Assembly (NCBI GenBank): GCA_943324565.2
Contig: CALPMC020000001.1
Coordinates: 1 to 64,000, forward strand
DNA from: Chitinophaga pinensis
GTDB taxonomy: Bacteria > Bacteroidota > Bacteroidia > Flavobacteriales_D > Crocinitomicaceae
Length of the DNA: 64,000 bases
Reading direction: 5' to 3'
The notes under the pieces: model-generated
Seen by the model: only the letters and a program-made list of their open reading frames with translations
What the model was told of the DNA's origin: nothing
Databases searched by the model: none
Shown here: positions 40,303 to 49,448 of the stretch, in pieces
Layout of the letters: every line of letters begins with the position of its first letter
Position numbering within the stretch: the stretch's first letter is position 1
Position numbers and translations under genes: made by a program

Positions 40303-41381
40303 CAGTACTTTTCGTTACAGGACACCCTGCACAAATTCATAATTTCAGAATTGTAAAGCATTTATTAGAAGAAAAAGGGCATAAGGTAGTTTGGGTTTCA
40401 AGTAAGAAAGACATCTGTTTTGAACTTTTAGAACTCTATGATATTAAAGCCTATGAAATAACTCGACCTACAAAAGGATTTGTATCAAAATTTAAGGCGC
40501 TAATTGTTAATTCTGTTATTATTCTCAAAATTATCCGTAAAGAAAAAGTTGATTTTATAGTTTCTCGAGTATCGCCATTTGCAACTGTTGCAGGTAAATT
40601 ATTAAATAAGAAACATATTGCTCTTGCCGACACTGAAAGTTCTGGAATATACGATACAATTTTTACAAAATTTTTAGATTCATTAATAACTTCAACTACT
40701 TTTAAAAGAGATTTACGAAAAGATCAAGTAAGAATTAAAAGTAACATTGAGCTCTTTTATTTGCATCCAAATCATTTTAAACCGAATGATTCAATATACG
40801 ATTACTTAAAAATTTCGAAAGAAGAAAAATTTGTTATTCTTAGATTTGTAAGTTGGAAAGCTTATCACGACAAAGGCTTAACTGGTTTTAACGATGAGAA
40901 TAAAATTAAGGCAGTTAGAGAATTTTCCAAATTTGCCAAAGTTTTCATCTCTGCCGAAGGAAGTTTACCTAAAGAAATTGAAAAACATCGTATTAAAATA
41001 CCTTTTGACAAAATGCACGATGCCCTTAATTATTCTTCATTGTTTTTCGGTGAAGGTGCTTCAATGGCAGCAGAAAGTGCAGTACTTGGTTCTCCAGCAA
41101 TTTTCTTAAACGATAATTGGTCTGGTAATGCTTTTGATTTAATGAAACACGAACTGTTTTATTCTTATAAAAGTAACAATGAGGATCAAATAAATGCAAT
41201 TGAAAAAGGTGTTGAATTATTGAGTAACCTGAATTTAAAACTTGAAATGCAAAACAAATTAGCCAATTACTTTGCGGATAAAATTGATGCTTCAAGTTTT
41301 TTAACCTGGTATATCGAAGAATTTCCTCAATCAAAAAAAATAATAGCTCAAAATTCAAAGTATCAAAACAATTTTAAATAA
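40299..41381 (+). CDS. DUF354-like (glycosyltransferase-B-fold) protein
   Basis: VTGHPAQIHNFRIVKHLLEEKGHKVVWVSSKK; SLFFGEGASMAAESAVLGSPAIFLN. Confidence 0.75.
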   Translation: MTVLFVTGHPAQIHNFRIVKHLLEEKGHKVVWVSSKKDICFELLELYDIKAYEITRPTKGFVSKFKALIVNSVIILKIIRKEKVDFIVSRVSPFATVAGKLLNKKHIALADTESSGIYDTIFTKFLDSLITSTTFKRDLRKDQVRIKSNIELFYLHPNHFKPNDSIYDYLKISKEEKFVILRFVSWKAYHDKGLTGFNDENKIKAVREFSKFAKVFISAEGSLPKEIEKHRIKIPFDKMHDALNYSSLFFGEGASMAAESAVLGSPAIFLNDNWSGNAFDLMKHELFYSYKSNNEDQINAIEKGVELLSNLNLKLEMQNKLANYFADKIDASSFLTWYIEEFPQSKKIIAQNSKYQNNFK

Positions 41382-42139
41382 TGGATTTTACTGTTCGAAA
41401 ATATAAAGAACTTCTAAATTCAATGAAAGATGCTGGATATGAATTTCAAACCTATAGAGAATTCATAAATGCACCGAAGAGTAAAGTTATAGTCCTAAGA
41501 CACGATGTTGATTTAAAACCAGAAAATTCATTGTGCTTTGCTGAAATTCAAGCTACTATAGGTGTTAAAGGCGTTTATTATTTTAGAGCAGTTAAAGAAA
41601 GTTGGAACGAAGACATTATTAAAAGAATAAGTTCATTGGGTCATGAAATTGGTTATCACTATGAAAATATAACGACAACCAAAGGTAATTTGAACTTAGC
41701 TTTTGATGATTTTAAGAAGAACTTAGAACTTCTGCGAACATTAGCACCAGTTGCTACAATTTGTATGCATGGAAGTCCAATGTCAAAATACGATAGTAAA
41801 GACCTTTGGAAAACCAACGATTATAAATCTTTAGGAATTATTGCCGAGCCTTATTTTGACACCAATTTCAACAAAGTTTTTTATTTAACAGATACAGGAA
41901 GAACTTGGAATAGTGAAAAATTCAGTGTTAGAGATAAAGTAAACACAACATTCACTCAAAAATTCGCTAACACTAATCAAATTATAGATGCTTTCGTTCA
42001 AAAAAAGTTGCCGAGTCAAATTATGTTTACTTTTCATCCTCAGAGATGGAATGATAATATAATAAAATGGCTAGTTGAACTAATTAATCAAAATGCCAAA
42101 AATTCGGTTAAACGTTTATTGATTAAAATAAGAAAGTAA
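41381..42139 (+). CDS. Polysaccharide deacetylase-like protein
   Basis: VIVLRHDVDLKPENS, SLGHEIGYHYE, CMHGSPMSKYD, FTFHPQRW. Confidence 0.7.
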   Translation: MDFTVRKYKELLNSMKDAGYEFQTYREFINAPKSKVIVLRHDVDLKPENSLCFAEIQATIGVKGVYYFRAVKESWNEDIIKRISSLGHEIGYHYENITTTKGNLNLAFDDFKKNLELLRTLAPVATICMHGSPMSKYDSKDLWKTNDYKSLGIIAEPYFDTNFNKVFYLTDTGRTWNSEKFSVRDKVNTTFTQKFANTNQIIDAFVQKKLPSQIMFTFHPQRWNDNIIKWLVELINQNAKNSVKRLLIKIRK

Positions 42140-42150
42140 CTTTATTTGCC

Positions 42151-42200
42151 CCTCTAAACAAAAAAGGACTTTGATTACAAAGTCCTTTTTTGTTTAGAGG
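42151..42200. terminator. Bidirectional terminator, perfect 22-bp stem
   Basis: CCTCTAAACAAAAAAGGACTTT-gattac-AAAGTCCTTTTTTGTTTAGAGG between convergent genes. Confidence 0.9.
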
Positions 42201-42210
42201 TTTGAATAAA

Positions 42211-44424
42211 CTATTTAAGTTTAACTATTCTTTTTTGAAGTTGGTTTGTTCCAATTTTAATATTCACTAAGTAAATTCCTTGAGCGAAATTCTCACCAAA
42301 GGAATATTTTTCAAGTTCTTCAATTGATTTAAAATTAGTTGATTCTATTTTTTGACCAATTGAATTCATTACATACAACTCAATCAATTCATCGTAAATT
42401 GGAAATTCAGTGGTTAAAAACTTAAAACCAGAATTAGAAGGATTGGGGTATAAAGAAAGTGTATTTTCATTAAATTCACTTAATCCTAAACTACTTTCAA
42501 CTAATTCAATACCATCCTCTTTTTGATTAATTAAATCAAAATTTTCAAAGTCAGAAGTAATATAAGCTAGTGGAGTTGTTATATTACAAGCATTTCCATA
42601 ATTAGACCATGTTCCGTTTGATAATACAGACACTTCAACAGAATAAGTTGAATTAAGTTGCATTCCAGATGCAACTAATTGGCTAGGTCTAAAAAAGTTA
42701 GTAAACGTTGGATTATGTATTACATTACTCATTCCTGGTCCATTAATTCTAAAACGATAGTCTGTTGCACATCCAACACTAGTAGAGTATACATTTGTAC
42801 TCATTGTTGGGATGGATGCACCACACATAGCATTTGATAAGGTAGGGATTTGCAAAGTAACATTTCTAGCTGGACCCCAAGGACACCAGTTCCCATTAGT
42901 AAAAACTCGACACTCAATACTGTAGGTATTTCCATATATTACATTCGCAACTTGAGTCAAATAAGATAGTCTAATTTGTGAACCTACCATTTCAAGAACC
43001 TCATTTACATTGGGTCCAACAACTCTATATTGATATGGAGTAGCATAAACAATTGAGTTAACATATAAATTTGTCGCACAAGATGATATGTTACTGTTTA
43101 TATATCCATCTCTTAATTCTGTAGTTGGTTCACAAACCGTTGAAATAGTGCAAGGAGTACCCCATTCACTCCAATAACCATTTACCCTTACTTGAACTGA
43201 AATTTGATACGTTTTACAGTATTCAACTCCTGGGAATTTTCTTAATGTTATACCATTGTAGGAAGTCAAATTCATTACACTGTCGATAATAGTTGTTACA
43301 CCATCTACAATACGATATCTGTAAGCTTCGGCGTTTGGAATAATATTAGCATGCAAGGTATCTTGTTGTAAGTAATTAATAGTCCGTCCACAATCAGCAC
43401 TTGATATTGTTGTTGTTGGTATAGCAAGCCGAACTAAACAAGATGATCCTGGGCCACTAAACAAACTTGCTAGAGTATTTCTTGTTGCTACCACAACGTC
43501 GTAATCAAGACCTGTAATAGGATGAGGAGATGACAATTCGTTTAATTTAAAACTGTTTGTTGATTTAGTTAGAACACCAACTGTACCGTATCCAACTGCT
43601 GAAATTGTAAATTGATACTGAATAGCACCAGTTACTGTACTGCATATTATTGATGTTGCGGCTGAAGGTACGTTTGTATTACCGCACCATGCTGGAGTCA
43701 ATTGCGTACTAGCTGAAACAGGTGTTGTTACATTACAACTTGGACCATAAGCACTCCAAGCACCAGTTGTAGCATCGTAGTAAGCAACTCTTAATTGGTA
43801 AGTTGTTGCATTTTGAATTGTACCAACTGGCATCCATGAAAACCTAAAATTAAAAGCTGACCTCCCAGGATTTGCAACGGATGCGGTTAAAGCGTCATAT
43901 ACACCTATAAGTGCGTTACTCATATCTCTAACTTCCCATCTATGACCACACATTTGATTTGTTGAGGCTATAATATTAACTCCTAAACTTGAAATTGTCG
44001 TTCCACAAAATGAAGAACCAACAACTAAAGGAACTGTTGGGGTCGTTACTTGGCAGTATGAACCGTATGAACTCCAAACAGAACCATTAAACCATGATAC
44101 ACGAATTCTGTATGTGAAGCCATAACCAATATTACATCCCGACAACCAGGTGAGTTTTAATGCATATTTCGATCGACTTGCATCTACTTGATTTCCTGAA
44201 ATTGCATCGTAAACAGTTAAAATTGTACCATCAGTTTTAGAAATTTCAAAACGATGTCCTTGACCTCTATTTACGCTACTTGTTAGATTAGTCCCTAAAG
44301 AATTAATGTTGCCATCGCAAAAAGCATCTGCCAATCGAGTAGTTTGAGAATTCAAACTAAAAAGCACAAAAACAAAAGTAAACGTAACTGAAAGTTTTGT
44401 TTTTAAAAATTTTGGAAAGTACAT
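42211..44424 (-). CDS. Secreted repeat protein with T9SS type A C-terminal sorting domain
   Basis: Six imperfect repeats with CG..I.. starts and W(S/C).(Y/W)G..CN(V/I)TTP ends; C-terminal LSLYPNPSNSGFKF...GIYLVNIKIGTNQLQKRIVKLK. Confidence 0.85.
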   Translation of the reverse strand: MYFPKFLKTKLSVTFTFVFVLFSLNSQTTRLADAFCDGNINSLGTNLTSSVNRGQGHRFEISKTDGTILTVYDAISGNQVDASRSKYALKLTWLSGCNIGYGFTYRIRVSWFNGSVWSSYGSYCQVTTPTVPLVVGSSFCGTTISSLGVNIIASTNQMCGHRWEVRDMSNALIGVYDALTASVANPGRSAFNFRFSWMPVGTIQNATTYQLRVAYYDATTGAWSAYGPSCNVTTPVSASTQLTPAWCGNTNVPSAATSIICSTVTGAIQYQFTISAVGYGTVGVLTKSTNSFKLNELSSPHPITGLDYDVVVATRNTLASLFSGPGSSCLVRLAIPTTTISSADCGRTINYLQQDTLHANIIPNAEAYRYRIVDGVTTIIDSVMNLTSYNGITLRKFPGVEYCKTYQISVQVRVNGYWSEWGTPCTISTVCEPTTELRDGYINSNISSCATNLYVNSIVYATPYQYRVVGPNVNEVLEMVGSQIRLSYLTQVANVIYGNTYSIECRVFTNGNWCPWGPARNVTLQIPTLSNAMCGASIPTMSTNVYSTSVGCATDYRFRINGPGMSNVIHNPTFTNFFRPSQLVASGMQLNSTYSVEVSVLSNGTWSNYGNACNITTPLAYITSDFENFDLINQKEDGIELVESSLGLSEFNENTLSLYPNPSNSGFKFLTTEFPIYDELIELYVMNSIGQKIESTNFKSIEELEKYSFGENFAQGIYLVNIKIGTNQLQKRIVKLK

Positions 44425-44575
44425 GATTTCGTATTTTTAGTATGAAGGTAGTTATAAAAGTTGAAACAAAAAAAAAAGAGAAGTTAAAATTCAAATTCAC
44501 ATTTTTTTTGACTTTTACATTCGATTGTTTGATTCTATTCAAACAGTCAAATTCATTTTTACTACTTTTGAATTT

Positions 44576-45319
44576 ATGAGAAAGAAAATTACTATTTCAA
44601 GTCTATTTACTTTGTTGCTTTTGAATTCGTTTTCACAAATCGTTACCAAAGAGCAAATGAAAACCGAAGATAAATCAGTTCAAAAGAAAAAAACAGTTAA
44701 AGACACAAGCAGTCGTTTTTACCTTGAAGCAAGTTTTGCAAATTCATTCAGAAGTCTTGAATCTAACGTTGATTTTTTAAATAAACCATTAGGAGAACGA
44801 GCAAATGAATCTAAACTTGGAATTTGGAGCTATTCATTAGGTATGACAACTCCTTTAAGTAATCATGTTTATTTTGACGGAGCGCTCTCTTTGCTAAGAA
44901 ATGGTGAACAATATAGTTGGAAATCAAATACAAGTGATAGCACGTTCAATTATCAATCTAAATATAATTACATAGCACTGCCATTACAAATAAAACTACA
45001 AGGCGGAAAAAATTTAAAATACTTCGTAGGTGGGGGTTTGATTCCTCAGATGAATTTTTCCTACAAACAAACGCAACAATGGACTGATTCTCTTGGTTCG
45101 AAAGGTGATGAAACGATTAAAGTCAATAATGAAATAAATTCTTTTGCATTTTCATGGGTTGTAAGCGCTGGTTTAGAATTGCAGTTTGAAAATAAAATTG
45201 GTTTACGATTATGCGCAAGTTACCGCAATCAAATAAGTAATACATACATCGAATTCAGTGATTATATCCACAAAGCAAACGCTATTGGAGTTAATATTGG
45301 AATCACGCGCAAATTTTAA
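44576..45319 (+). CDS. Outer membrane beta-barrel protein
   Basis: Signal peptide MRKKITISSLFTLLLLNSFS; alternating hydrophobic strands ending with aromatic F; ATG 44576 preferred. Confidence 0.65.
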   Translation: MRKKITISSLFTLLLLNSFSQIVTKEQMKTEDKSVQKKKTVKDTSSRFYLEASFANSFRSLESNVDFLNKPLGERANESKLGIWSYSLGMTTPLSNHVYFDGALSLLRNGEQYSWKSNTSDSTFNYQSKYNYIALPLQIKLQGGKNLKYFVGGGLIPQMNFSYKQTQQWTDSLGSKGDETIKVNNEINSFAFSWVVSAGLELQFENKIGLRLCASYRNQISNTYIEFSDYIHKANAIGVNIGITRKF

Positions 45320-45321
45320 AA

Positions 45322-46416
45322 ATGAAATTAAAAGTAATTACACAGTTTCTGGAACATCAATTTCCGCTTTCACTTCAAGAGTCGTATGACAATTCTGGAT
45401 TATTAATTGGTAACCTAGAAATGGAAATCACAGGAGTTCTTATCTGTCTGGATAGCATTGAAAAAATCGTAGATGAAGCAATTGAAAAGAACTGCAACTT
45501 AATCATCGCCCACCATCCAATTATTTTTAAAGGGCTAAAGAAAATGACGGAATCAAACTATATTGAACGGGTTGTTTTTAAATGTATCAAAAACGACATT
45601 GCTCTATATGCGATTCACACAAATTTAGACAATCATTTTGAAGGTGTAAATAAAGAAATTGCGAATAGAATTGGATTGAAAAACTTAAGAATTTTAAAGC
45701 CTATTCAAGGAAATCTATCAAAACTGACTGTTTTTGTTCCAAAAGATGCGTTAGAAAAATTAGACGAAGCTATTTTCAAAGCTGGAGGCGGGCAAATAGG
45801 AAATTATTCAGAATGTCATTTCAGAACCGAAGGAACAGGAACATTTAAAGGCAATGAAAATTCGAACCCAAAAATTGGCAATAAAAACGTTCGAGAAGCT
45901 TTCGAAGAATTCCGAGTTGAATATTTAGTGAATAACTATAATTTAAGAACGGTATTGAATGCAATGAACACGGCCCATCCGTATGAAGAAGTGGCGTATG
46001 AAATTTATCCGATACAAAATTCTAATCAGTTTGAAGGCGCAGGAATGATTGGAGAATTGGAAACAGAACAAGACGAAATCGCTTTTTTAAGTCAACTAAA
46101 AACAACATTTAGATGTGATGTAATTCGCCATACACAACTTTTGGGGAGAAAGATTAAAAAAGTGGCGGTATGTGGAGGTTCTGGGAGTTTTCTTTTATCA
46201 AAAGCCATTCAACAAAAAGCAGATATTTTTATCACGGGAGATTTCAAATATCATGAGTTTTTTGACGCTGAAAACAAGCTGATAATTGCAGATATAGGAC
46301 ATTTTGAAAGCGAACAATTCACAACTAATTTATTAGCTGAAAGAATGAAAGAAAATTTTACTAACTTTGCCATCCATTTAACAGAACATAATACAAATCC
46401 GATAAACTATTTTTAG
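45322..46416 (+). CDS. Nif3-like dinuclear metal center hexameric protein
   Basis: YDNSGLLIGN, NLIIAHHPIIFKGLKK, AIHTNLDNHFEGVN, DIGHFESEQF. Confidence 0.92.
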   Translation: MKLKVITQFLEHQFPLSLQESYDNSGLLIGNLEMEITGVLICLDSIEKIVDEAIEKNCNLIIAHHPIIFKGLKKMTESNYIERVVFKCIKNDIALYAIHTNLDNHFEGVNKEIANRIGLKNLRILKPIQGNLSKLTVFVPKDALEKLDEAIFKAGGGQIGNYSECHFRTEGTGTFKGNENSNPKIGNKNVREAFEEFRVEYLVNNYNLRTVLNAMNTAHPYEEVAYEIYPIQNSNQFEGAGMIGELETEQDEIAFLSQLKTTFRCDVIRHTQLLGRKIKKVAVCGGSGSFLLSKAIQQKADIFITGDFKYHEFFDAENKLIIADIGHFESEQFTTNLLAERMKENFTNFAIHLTEHNTNPINYF

Positions 46417-46419
46417 CCC

Positions 46420-47172
46420 ATGGCAGCAACTGCAACTAAGAAGGAAGCTACAATCGCAGAGAAGCTAGATGCGCTTTTCGAACTTCAAAAAATCGATTCT
46501 GAAATTGATCGAATCCGTACCATTCGTGGTGAATTACCTCTTGAAGTTCAAGATTTAGAAGATGAAATTAGTGGTTTGAACACTCGAATTGCTAAAATCA
46601 ACGAAGAAATTAAAGAAATTGAAACTGAAATTTCTGATCGTAAACAAGCTTCTAAAGATTCTGAAACAGCAATCACAAAATACAAGGAACAACAAAATAA
46701 TGTTAGAAATAACAGAGAATTTGAATCACTTGCTAAAGAAATTGAGTTTCAAGAATTAGAAATTAAATTAAACGAGAAAAAAAGTAAAGAAGCAAAATTC
46801 AAAATCGAAGGAAAAAAAGAATTGCTATCTGATGCTACAGATCGTTTAACAATGAAAAAAGAAGATTTAGCTTCCAAAAAAGCTGAATTGGACGCAATCG
46901 TTAGCGAAACGCAAAAAGACGAAGATAAATTAATGAAAGCTTCTGACGATGCTAAGAAAAAAATTGAATCTCGTTTGATTTTTGCTTACTCTCGTTTAAG
47001 AGAAAATGCAAAAAATGGTCTTGGCGTTGTACAAGTAATGCGTGGTTCTTGTGGTGGATGTTTCAACAAAATCCCACCTCAAAGACAATTAGACATCGTT
47101 ACTAAGAAAAAAATTATCGTTTGCGAACATTGCGGACGTATCTTAGTTCCAGTTGAAGGTACTGAAGAATAG
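46420..47172 (+). CDS. C4-type zinc ribbon domain, coiled-coil protein
   Basis: Long coiled coil; CGGCFNKIPPQ...IIVCEHCGRILV. Confidence 0.9.
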   Translation: MAATATKKEATIAEKLDALFELQKIDSEIDRIRTIRGELPLEVQDLEDEISGLNTRIAKINEEIKEIETEISDRKQASKDSETAITKYKEQQNNVRNNREFESLAKEIEFQELEIKLNEKKSKEAKFKIEGKKELLSDATDRLTMKKEDLASKKAELDAIVSETQKDEDKLMKASDDAKKKIESRLIFAYSRLRENAKNGLGVVQVMRGSCGGCFNKIPPQRQLDIVTKKKIIVCEHCGRILVPVEGTEE

Positions 47173-47192
47173 AATTTAAAACCAAAATACAT

Positions 47193-47225
47193 AAAGGCAA
47201 TTTCGAGAGGAGTTGCCTTTTTTAT
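47193..47225 (+). terminator. Intrinsic terminator
   Basis: AAAGGCAA ... TTGCCTTTTTT hairpin. Confidence 0.75.
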
Positions 47226-47337
47226 TGCAGAAAATTAACTGTTAGTTCTTCAATTTTAGCTTTTAATTCTCAACATTTAAAAAATTCTTGTCACACATGT
47301 TACATTCATCAAAGATGGAACTTACTACCTTTGTACC

Positions 47338-47634
47338 ATGGGAAAATTTAAAGATATCGTAGCTTCAGAAACACCAACATTGGTTGATTTTTACGCTACT
47401 TGGTGTGGACCATGTAAAACCATGCATCCTGTTTTAGATAATTTAAAGAAAGACATGGGCGAGGAAATTAGGATTCTCAAAATCGATGTGGACAAAAATC
47501 CTGCAATCGCTGATATATACAAAATTAGAGGCGTTCCTACTTTTATGCTGTTCAAAAAAGGGGAAGTTCTTTGGAGAGAAAGTGGCGCTTTTCCTCTACA
47601 GACTTTGAAAAGTAAAATCACAAACGTACTTTAA
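47338..47634 (+). CDS. Thioredoxin
   Basis: VDFYATWCGPCKTMHPVL; KIRGVPTFMLFKKGE. Confidence 0.93.
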   Translation: MGKFKDIVASETPTLVDFYATWCGPCKTMHPVLDNLKKDMGEEIRILKIDVDKNPAIADIYKIRGVPTFMLFKKGEVLWRESGAFPLQTLKSKITNVL

Positions 47635-48275
47635 ACTAATTCTTTTTTAGCCTTCGCTGTTCCAATAGTTGCAGTGATATAATCAATCGCTAATTTCGGA
47701 CTGCGTGCCGGTGAATGCGAACGTCCGTAAAATATAATTTGTAAGTGTAATTTATTCCATTTTTCAATAGGAAATAAGGCTTTAGCATCTTTCTCTGTTT
47801 CGACAACATTTTTTCCAGACGTTAATCCCCAATGAATCATTAGACGATGAATGTGGGTATCAACAGGAAACGCAGGAAAACCAAAAGATTGCGACATTAC
47901 AACAGATGCTGTTTTGTGACCAACTCCTGGTAATTCTTCCAATTGTTCAAAGCTTTGTGGTACTTCACCATTGTATTTGTCAATCAAAATTTGTGATAAT
48001 TCCCATATTGCTTTTGCTTTTTTAGGAGACAAGCCACAAGGACGAATAATCGCTTGAATTTCTGAAACTTCCAGTTTCACCATGTCAAAAGGATTATTTG
48101 CTCTTTTAAACAAAATAGGAGTGATTTTATTAACGCGCTCGTCCGTACATTGAGCTGACAACAAAACAGCAATAGTCAAGGTATAAGGGTCAGAATGATC
48201 TAAAGGAATTGGCGTTTCAGGATACAATTTTTCCAATTCATCCATTACATAGATTGCTTTTTGCTTTTTTGTCAT
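47631..48275 (-). CDS. nth: Endonuclease III-like DNA glycosylase/AP lyase
   Basis: HhH ELPGVGHKTASVVMSQSFGFPAFPVDTHIHRL. Confidence 0.9.
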   Translation of the reverse strand: MTKKQKAIYVMDELEKLYPETPIPLDHSDPYTLTIAVLLSAQCTDERVNKITPILFKRANNPFDMVKLEVSEIQAIIRPCGLSPKKAKAIWELSQILIDKYNGEVPQSFEQLEELPGVGHKTASVVMSQSFGFPAFPVDTHIHRLMIHWGLTSGKNVVETEKDAKALFPIEKWNKLHLQIIFYGRSHSPARSPKLAIDYITATIGTAKAKKELV

Positions 48276-48417
48276 ACTCGTAATTCATTTAAATCTAAAA
48301 CAAAAATACATATTATACCAAAGAAGCAAATATTGCTGAACTTATATAGAAACTTAAGACATAGAATGAATTCATGTTAAAATCGACAGCGGAAATATTC
48401 GGCCTTGAATTTCATGG

Positions 48418-48502
48418 TTTTAACTACTAAACTGAAACTGGTTAATTTTAAGGATTTTTGTAAAAACATCCGCAAAAATCCAGTTTCAGAAAGGAGTTAA
48501 AA
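48418..48502. repeat. Nested three-stem inverted-repeat element
   Basis: TTTTAACT (48418-48425)/AGTTAAAA (48495-48502); CTGAAACT(GG) (48432-48441)/(CC)AGTTTCAG (48480-48489); GGATTTTTG (48452-48460)/CAAAAATCC (48473-48481). Confidence 0.75.
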
Positions 48503-48602
48503 TTGTTCGCAACGAGTTATAAATATCTATTTAACAATGATTTGCGAATAAAATAGAAATTCTAAGCCTTGATTTTTGATTCTTTTGATCAAGCAAAAGA
48601 AT

Positions 48603-49448
48603 TTAAAAAAAACCCAAGGTTATTAAATGAAACCACCTATCTTCAGTCAACAAATACAAACCTACTAAAACCCCAGAAACATATCTCGTTAAATAATGTC
48701 CTATTACGAAAAACGCATTGTCTTTTTTGTAGAAAAACATAAAAATCGGAAACAATAAAAATGGACTCAAAGCAAATTGCGCCCAATAAACTGTGAAATG
48801 AATCGGTATTTCAGAGAATTGGTTTCCAGCATAAATTTTGGCTGTAATGGGATTTTGAAAAATCTGACTTGACTCCAAAATAAAAAAAGGATTGTAATTG
48901 AAATCTTTGTTGTAAAACTCATTTGTCCAAAGATTTTTTCCCGATTTTGTCTTAATCAAACTGATTTGATGTCCACCAAAACTATGATAGATATCATTTG
49001 AATACTCCGTTACCACCTCTGGGATTGCTTGTGTGGGTAATATAAAATCGACAAGCATCACAACCAAAACAAGTCCACACAAAATTGTAACCGACTTAAA
49101 TGCAAACCACGACCAACCTAAGCGCAAGGAATGATAAAAAGCTTGTAATTCTTCCTCGTCGCGCATTTTCTTTTCACGCGCATAGTTCCAAGCCTTTTCA
49201 CGATAAGCTCGCTGTTCTTCTTCAGCTTTTTCCCTTTGTTGCTCCTCGAAACTTTTAGCTGGGATCTTGTCTTTTGAAAGCAAATAAATATAAGCTTCAT
49301 TTATTTCAATGAATCGTTTATTTGCATCAGGACTCGGATTCCTATCGGGATGGTATTTTTTCGCTAACTCCTTATAGCGTTTTTTGATAAGTTGTTCACT
49401 TGCGCCAAAAGGTAAACCAAGAATATCATAAAATCGGTTTCCAATCAT
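48603..49448 (-). CDS. J-domain (DnaJ) protein with C-terminal transmembrane segments
   Basis: FYDILGLPFGASEQLIKKRYKELAKKYHPDRNPSPDANKRFIEINEAY with HPD motif; later TM segments. Confidence 0.88.
   Translation of the reverse strand: MIGNRFYDILGLPFGASEQLIKKRYKELAKKYHPDRNPSPDANKRFIEINEAYIYLLSKDKIPAKSFEEQQREKAEEEQRAYREKAWNYAREKKMRDEEELQAFYHSLRLGWSWFAFKSVTILCGLVLVVMLVDFILPTQAIPEVVTEYSNDIYHSFGGHQISLIKTKSGKNLWTNEFYNKDFNYNPFFILESSQIFQNPITAKIYAGNQFSEIPIHFTVYWAQFALSPFLLFPIFMFFYKKDNAFFVIGHYLTRYVSGVLVGLYLLTEDRWFHLITLGFF

Noticed and set aside
25250-42139. Calling the locus a defence island or prophage because of the ATP-grasp and PP-loop genes
   Set aside because: No nuclease, integrase, phage or toxin-antitoxin genes; context is polysaccharide biosynthesis (flippase, polymerase, GTs, nonulosonate genes).
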